Shown in pieces: positions 62,970 to 64,000 of a stretch of 64,000 nt of DNA. A program made the position numbers and the translations under genes. The stretch is from DUPQ01 sp041678685 (GTDB lineage Bacteria > Bacillota > Clostridia > DUPQ01). Each line of letters begins with the position of its first letter. Position 1 is the first letter of the stretch. A model generated the notes under the pieces. It was given only the letters and a program-made list of their open reading frames with translations. It was not told the origin of the DNA and did no database searches. The stretch spans positions 3,084 through 67,083 of the forward strand of contig JBAYNV010000002.1 in assembly GCA_041678685.1 (NCBI GenBank), read 5' to 3'.

Positions 62970-63686
62970 CTATAAACTTATATCCGCAATATATGGAAGA
63001 TGATCCGAAGCCGTTGTCGAAGGCACGGTCACTGATCTGACGGCAATATCATGGGATATGAAAATGTAGTCTATTTTTCTTTCAGGTACATCAGAAGGGA
63101 ATGTAAGGTAAGTCTCGCTGCTGATGTCTGATGTATCTTTAAGGATTTTTGATATGAGTTTAAGCTGGGTATCTTCAGGTTGTACATTTAAATCACCCAT
63201 AAAAACAAGAGGTTTCATGTTTTCTCTGAAAATCGGCATCAGCAGATCCAGTTCGTTCTTTCTTTCACCCTTTGCAAGGCCGAAGTGGGTCACGATCACT
63301 CTTAATCCATCTGACACATCAATTGTAGAATCAATAAAAGAACGCTGCTCATAGTATGTTTCTTCATCTTTAACCGACGGTTCGTCAACAAGGACCGTAT
63401 GTACAGAACTTATAGGAAATCTGGAAAACAGAGCGTTTCCCTGGTAGCCTTCCTTAATAGTTCCTGCTTTTCCATAATACATGTATTTATAGCCGAGAAG
63501 CTTATTGAGTTCCTCAGCCTGCTTTGCGAAACCGGAAAATCCGATATTGTAATGAACTTCATTCATACTTAAGATATCCGGCGAATACTGTTTTACAACG
63601 TCAGCACACTGTGCCAGATCCCTTTTCCTGTCTTTACCGTAACTCAACCCCGAACAGATGTTATATGTCATTAATCTTATATCCAT
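62970..63686 (-). CDS. endonuclease/exonuclease/phosphatase-family hydrolase
   Basis: 238 aa of the EEP (DNase I/sphingomyelinase-like) metal-dependent phosphohydrolase fold: MTYNICSG, the metal Glu in MNEVHY, THFGL, GDLNVQP, RKIDYIF and the catalytic His in SDHLPY. No signal peptide, so it is probably intracellular. The substrate (DNA, phosphoinositide, CoA or lipid) cannot be told. AAAAGGAGG before the ATG. It is convergent with the serine hydrolase gene, with only 30 nt between them. Confidence 0.88.
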   Translation of the reverse strand: MDIRLMTYNICSGLSYGKDRKRDLAQCADVVKQYSPDILSMNEVHYNIGFSGFAKQAEELNKLLGYKYMYYGKAGTIKEGYQGNALFSRFPISSVHTVLVDEPSVKDEETYYEQRSFIDSTIDVSDGLRVIVTHFGLAKGERKNELDLLMPIFRENMKPLVFMGDLNVQPEDTQLKLISKILKDTSDISSETYLTFPSDVPERKIDYIFISHDIAVRSVTVPSTTASDHLPYIADISL

Positions 63687-63839
63687 AAAAAACCTCCTTT
63701 TCCTATTATATTATAAATTTCAATAAAATCTACAGACATTCCGTATTTAAATAATGTTGCATATAATGTAAAAATGAATTTTTCGATAGAGTATTCAGTG
63801 CTTGTAATTTTATAAAATAGTTTAGGAATAAAATTTTAA

Positions 63840-63868
63840 TTGACATGCATTATTTAATAGGATAAAAT
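63840..63868 (+). promoter_or_regulatory. promoter of the lipoprotein gene
   Basis: -35 TTGACA (63840-63845), 17-bp spacer, -10 TAAAAT (63863-63868), 33 nt before the ATG. The best -35/-10 match in the window. The preceding 150 nt contain no further gene. Confidence 0.82.
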
Positions 63869-63901
63869 TCACTCATAATAAAATAAATGGAGGAATATAG
63901 T

Positions 63902-64000
63902 ATGAAAAAGGCGAAGAAAATTCAGCTATTAGGTATTATCATTGTGCTATTAATAATACCTGCAATTATGACATCCGCTGCATGTTCACACGAACAGAAG
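63902..64000 (+). CDS. lipoprotein precursor, 3' end outside the window
   Basis: Only 33 codons are visible. A basic start (MKKAKKIQ), a hydrophobic core and the lipobox SAAC at residues ~27-30 define a type II signal peptide, with lipidation expected at the Cys. GGAGGAATATAG lies directly upstream. Such beginnings are typical of substrate-binding proteins of ABC transporters, but nothing more can be said from the sequence present. Confidence 0.75.
   Translation, partial: MKKAKKIQLLGIIIVLLIIPAIMTSAACSHEQK

Noticed and set aside
1..64000. tRNA/rRNA genes, CRISPR arrays, insertion sequences, prophage
   Set aside because: The gaps between genes are too short for most of these, and no repeat-spacer, transposase, integrase or rRNA-like sequence was seen.

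Overview
The window is A+T-rich, densely packed bacterial chromosome with very short intergenic gaps and many 1-14 nt gene overlaps. Shine-Dalgarno sites are strong (GGAGG type), and GTG and TTG starts are frequent. The gene content points to a low-G+C Firmicute of the class Clostridia: a CIRCE/HrcA heat-shock operon, an OmpR-type two-component pair, a Gram-positive-type LexA, a miaB-ylbF/ymcA-mutS-mutL order as in Bacillus, a single-chain PurL of Clostridial type, QueH, and a bacterial Suv3-like helicase. A family such as Lachnospiraceae is plausible, but the sequence alone does not fix it. I see no rRNA, tRNA, CRISPR array, insertion sequence, prophage or replication origin, and no stretch over 300 bases without a gene.

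Layout. (1) 1-5100: an accessory-looking block with an Ala/Lys/Glu coiled-coil protein cut by the left edge, a SipW-like signal peptidase, a one-pass membrane protein, a small coiled-coil protein and a membrane-bound EAL phosphodiesterase. (2) 5091-6548: rsmD, coaD and a small coiled-coil protein, closed by a terminator. (3) 6661-13696: miaB, a YlbF/YmcA-family protein with a Cys-rich tail, mutS, mutL and miaA, convergent with lexA. The lexA promoter carries an overlapping LexA-box candidate. (4) 14445-19877: ackA, cca (with a start-site anomaly), lepA and hemW. (5) 19958-30929: pepF, a CMP-kinase-like protein with an extra C-terminal domain, then CIRCE-hrcA-grpE-dnaK-dnaJ-prmA-rsmE and htpG.

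(6) 31001-44154: purL, a uroporphyrinogen-decarboxylase-family protein, then mltG-trmR-trhP, an unusual ProC/RNase HI fusion, a Suv3-like helicase, and a ThuA/Gfo-Idh-MocA pair. (7) 44229-48475: secG, then ruvC-ruvA-ruvB-queH and a homocysteine-methyltransferase-domain protein, preceded by a second LexA-box candidate. (8) 48498-54858: a two-component system on the minus strand, a PatB-type lyase, serS and lysA. (9) 54946-64000: an MTA/SAH-deaminase-like amidohydrolase, a DUF2804 protein, L-rhamnose isomerase, a LacZ beta-galactosidase on the minus strand, a serine hydrolase of the class A beta-lactamase fold, a minus-strand EEP-family hydrolase, and the first 33 codons of a lipoprotein.

Themes. 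Several genes serve tRNA and ribosome maturation (rsmD, miaB, miaA, cca, lepA, prmA, rsmE, trmR, trhP, queH, serS). Others serve DNA repair and SOS (mutS, mutL, lexA, ruvCAB) and protein folding. The most unusual observations are the in-frame ProC-RNase HI fusion, the A6 tract that separates the natural ATG of cca from its reading frame, and the LexA-box candidates at lexA and ruvC.
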